From Planctomycetaceae bacterium (lineage in GTDB: Bacteria; Planctomycetota; Planctomycetia; Pirellulales; Thermoguttaceae), in assembly GCA_031266315.1 (NCBI GenBank), contig JAISBG010000580.1, forward strand, positions 1-6,599: 6,599 bases of DNA. Reading direction: 5' to 3'. Positions within the stretch are counted from its first letter, which is position 1; each line of letters begins with the position of its first letter. Of this stretch, positions 4,803 through 6,599 are shown piece after piece. Made by a program: the position numbers and the translations under genes. The notes under the pieces are model-generated. The model had not been told where the DNA came from. It did not search any database and saw only the letters and a program-made list of their open reading frames with translations.

Positions 4803-6461
4803 TCATTTTGTTTTGCCGATTTTCAGATCGTGTAAAATTCGTGAGATACGATTTTGTTGACGGGCTAATTCTTCAACGTTTTTGCGAAGTGTACTATAAT
4901 CCGCATTGGGTTCATTCCGTAATTGATCAATCATTTTTTCGTAACGTTCTGTGCGTTCATTAACCCGTTGCTGCATGGAACGAATCATTTTCAGTTCGGA
5001 AAGTAATTGGATCAATGGTTCTTCCTGACTGTTGCCTTCGTTTCCGTTGGGAGATTGTTGTTGCTGTTGTTCTTTCCGTTTTTCCGTTTCTTTTATTGCC
5101 AGTTCCACCGCGTCGAGCATTTCCTGCAACACGTTAATCACCGCATCTTCAATATCAAGCGTTACAGAATCCAATTCCGTCCGCTCCAACCGTGTTTTTA
5201 CTTCCGTCATATCGAACCGCGCCTGAAGCAATGATTCGACCATTGCCTGAGCAGTTCCGTCTTCACGGAGTAACACTAACACCGCATCAGCATCTTCAAT
5301 CACTGTTTGCTGGTCAGCCCCAATCCGACTCGCCTGAATCTGAATCGGTCGCAACGCCGATTCCTCCGTGTTCTTCGCGTCAACACCAGTCTTTTCTGTC
5401 TGAGAACGAATTGATTGTTCCACACGAAGCATTCGCTTAAACCGCGCTTCCAGTTTTTCAAGCGTTTGCAATAATTCCTCTTCACGAAGTTGCCGCAAAA
5501 TTTTTTCCAGTTCTGCCTTCGCACGTTGAAGTTCCGCAATGGCTTCTTCCTGATCTTCAACAGCACCGTTTTTCTCCGATTTTTGTAACTTATTTTCCGC
5601 TTGATTCATACGCTGCAATGCTTTTTGTATTGCCTGTTGTGTCGGTGAACCGGTTGGTTGCTTTTTATTTTCGTTCTCGTTATTGTTTTCGCTGTCATTT
5701 TTGTTCTCGTTTTTATTGTCGTTTTTATTCTCATTTTCGGAAGATTCTTTGGGCGGGTCGTTTTCTGATTTTTGAGAATTATCCTCTTTTTTGTCGTTTT
5801 TATCCTGATTGGCGGATTGATTTTTCGATTGTTGGTCGGAATTTTGTTCGGTTTTTTCGTTATTGTTTTTTTCATTCTCTTCTTTCACTTCCGATGTTGT
5901 TTTTTCAGGTTCGGCAATATCGGAAGGTTCGTTTTCCGTAATCTGATCGCGAAGCGTTTGCGTTTGGAGACGAACTTTTTTTTGTTCCTTTTCGAGTAAC
6001 AAAAGATTTTCGTTTTCTTTTTGTGCCGTTTTGGATTTCAGATTTTTTTCCTGATGAATGAGTTCTTCCAAATGGCGCAAAAATTCTTTAATCTTTTCTT
6101 TTTCCGCAGTTCGCCGTTGTTCGCGGTTTTCGCTTTCGAGAAGTTGCAATAATTCGAGTAAATCTTGCTCGATTATTTCCTGACCGGTAACCGCTTCCGT
6201 CAACTGGCGGCGTTCCAAAACGTCAACAACATTTTTCAACCGAAGTGCAAGCAATTTATCCTTACTGGCGAGCAAGGCTTTTTTGAGCAATGTCGCTCGT
6301 CGAGGGTTCGATGCCGCCGTCGCTTCCGACATGCGAAGTAAAACCTGTTCCAATTGAGCATAACGATCCGCGACTCCACGTTGTTTCTCCGAAAGTTCCT
6401 GAGCAAACAACAGTGAAAAACCGAACAGAAAAACAAAAAACGAAACAATAATTTTGGTCAT
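4803..6461 (-). CDS. Secreted coiled-coil protein, planctomycete-type hypothetical
   Basis: This is a long, highly charged helical protein (552 residues from the ATG at 6461; a TTG two codons earlier at 6467 is an alternative start). Numbering from the TTG, residues 5-22 form a signal peptide ending 'LFA', so the product is likely exported. An N-terminal helical region (about 27-178) is followed by a low-complexity Asn/Glu/Lys/Ser/Asp tract (about 180-270). Then come a coiled coil (about 277-356), a mixed segment 'ASRIGADQQTVIEDADAVLV' and further helices with a Gln run (467-471), ending in a last coiled coil (485-548). From memory, the N-terminal 'RYAQLEQVLLRMSEA' and central 'AKAELEKILRQLREEE' blocks recur in a conserved Planctomycetes hypothetical family. 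SMC-like hits would only reflect coiled-coil composition, as no ATPase motif is present. A structural or cell-envelope role is a guess. Confidence 0.85.
   Translation of the reverse strand: MTKIIVSFFVFLFGFSLLFAQELSEKQRGVADRYAQLEQVLLRMSEATAASNPRRATLLKKALLASKDKLLALRLKNVVDVLERRQLTEAVTGQEIIEQDLLELLQLLESENREQRRTAEKEKIKEFLRHLEELIHQEKNLKSKTAQKENENLLLLEKEQKKVRLQTQTLRDQITENEPSDIAEPEKTTSEVKEENEKNNNEKTEQNSDQQSKNQSANQDKNDKKEDNSQKSENDPPKESSENENKNDNKNENKNDSENNNENENKKQPTGSPTQQAIQKALQRMNQAENKLQKSEKNGAVEDQEEAIAELQRAKAELEKILRQLREEELLQTLEKLEARFKRMLRVEQSIRSQTEKTGVDAKNTEESALRPIQIQASRIGADQQTVIEDADAVLVLLREDGTAQAMVESLLQARFDMTEVKTRLERTELDSVTLDIEDAVINVLQEMLDAVELAIKETEKRKEQQQQQSPNGNEGNSQEEPLIQLLSELKMIRSMQQRVNERTERYEKMIDQLRNEPNADYSTLRKNVEELARQQNRISRILHDLKIGKTK
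5661..5741 (-). repeat. Low-complexity coding repeat (Asn/Glu/Lys/Asp)
   Basis: This part of the coiled-coil gene encodes overlapping NENK/NKND-type units (about residues 243-269 counted from the TTG). It reads on the plus strand as imperfect 6- and 12-bp units of the form TTTTTATTGTCG or TTCTCGTTTTTA. Such tracts expand and shrink by slippage, so the length probably varies between strains. The translated segment is expected to be a disordered linker between the two coiled-coil parts. Confidence 0.75.
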
Positions 6462-6503
6462 GGTCAATGAAAAAATGGAACAGTTCTATTTCATAAACCT
6501 TGT

Positions 6504-6542
6504 AATTCAGGGAATTGTAAATTATGAATTATTCAGTGGAAT
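6504..6542. promoter_or_regulatory. Two tandem short dyads upstream of the coiled-coil gene
   Basis: AATTC-AGG-GAATT (6504-6516) and ATTC-AGTG-GAAT (6531-6542) are similar inverted repeats whose centres are about 26 bp apart. They lie 43-81 bp 5' of the ATG at 6461, where a promoter would be expected. Repeated similar dyads suggest a regulator site, but they are AT-rich and short. No convincing -35/-10 pair was found in 6462-6560. Confidence 0.3.
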
Positions 6543-6561
6543 TTTCGTTAAATAAGAATAA

Positions 6562-6599
6562 GGTGGGCGATCCTTTCGCTGAAAGGTCGCGCCGGTTGA
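6562..6599 (+). repeat. Rearranged family A copy, cut by the window edge
   Basis: The copy starts with the family terminus GGTGGGC (6562-6568) and hairpin 1 (GCGATCCTTT/AAAGGTCGC, one extra T in the left arm). It then skips hairpin 2 and joins directly to GCGCCGGTTGA (6589-6599), which is the linker end of the element in opposite orientation (as at 1076-1086 on the plus strand; reverse complement of 138-148). The remainder lies beyond the window. Confidence 0.8.

Noticed and set aside
5618..5941. 107-residue Phe/Tyr/Arg-rich plus-strand open reading frame
   Set aside because: It is the antisense of the Asn/Glu/Lys low-complexity coding region; the apparent hydrophobicity is a by-product of codon complementarity.
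4803..6461. SMC-type chromosome segregation ATPase
   Set aside because: Only coiled-coil composition is shared. There is a signal peptide, and no Walker A, Walker B or ABC signature.

Overview
The window most likely comes from a planctomycete chromosome (Planctomycetota, possibly Pirellulales-like) of moderate-to-low GC. The main evidence is the secreted coiled-coil protein on the right. Its N-terminal block (a 'RYAQLEQVLLRMSEAT' stretch followed by 'PRRATLLKKAL') and later 'AKAELEKILRQLREEELL' block match, from memory, a long hypothetical family typical of Planctomycetes. Genes are sparse, mostly separate, and divided by repeat-rich spacers, which fits that phylum. No database search was possible.

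Layout, left to right. Bases 1-393 hold no convincing gene. They carry a partial and a complete copy of a structured repeat (family A, about 115 bp, with two or three internal hairpins), a 16-bp-stem hairpin, and one copy of a second short repeat (family B). Bases 394-954 (minus) encode a membrane-anchored or secreted cupin protein. Bases 955-1184 hold a 15-bp tandem duplication and a second complete family A copy in inverted orientation, ending 16 bp from the hisA stop codon. Bases 1185-1907 (minus) are hisA (histidine biosynthesis). The next spacer holds the second family B copy and a perfect 14-bp palindrome. Bases 2163-3404 (minus) are fabF, encoding 3-oxoacyl-ACP synthase II.

Bases 3405-3970 form a regulatory hub. 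fabF has a near-consensus sigma70-type promoter (TTGACA-N17-TACAAT) on the minus strand, with a dyad at its start site. A divergent tRNA-Glu(CTC) has its own promoter and a weak terminator-like hairpin. A roughly 44-bp-arm near-perfect inverted repeat follows. Bases 3971-4756 (plus) encode an AT-rich protein of unknown function with two transmembrane segments, which looks like accessory DNA. Bases 4803-6461 (minus) encode the planctomycete-type secreted coiled-coil protein, with a large Asn/Glu/Lys low-complexity insert. The window ends in a rearranged family A copy.

The genes do not form an evident pathway. hisA, fabF and tRNA-Glu are housekeeping genes; the cupin and the two-TM protein are unassigned. 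I see no CRISPR array, transposase, toxin-antitoxin pair or defence system. The most interesting content is non-coding: the modular hairpin repeat family, whose copies differ in ways that preserve base pairing and whose modules appear inverted and rejoined, and the long inverted repeat next to the AT-rich orphan gene.
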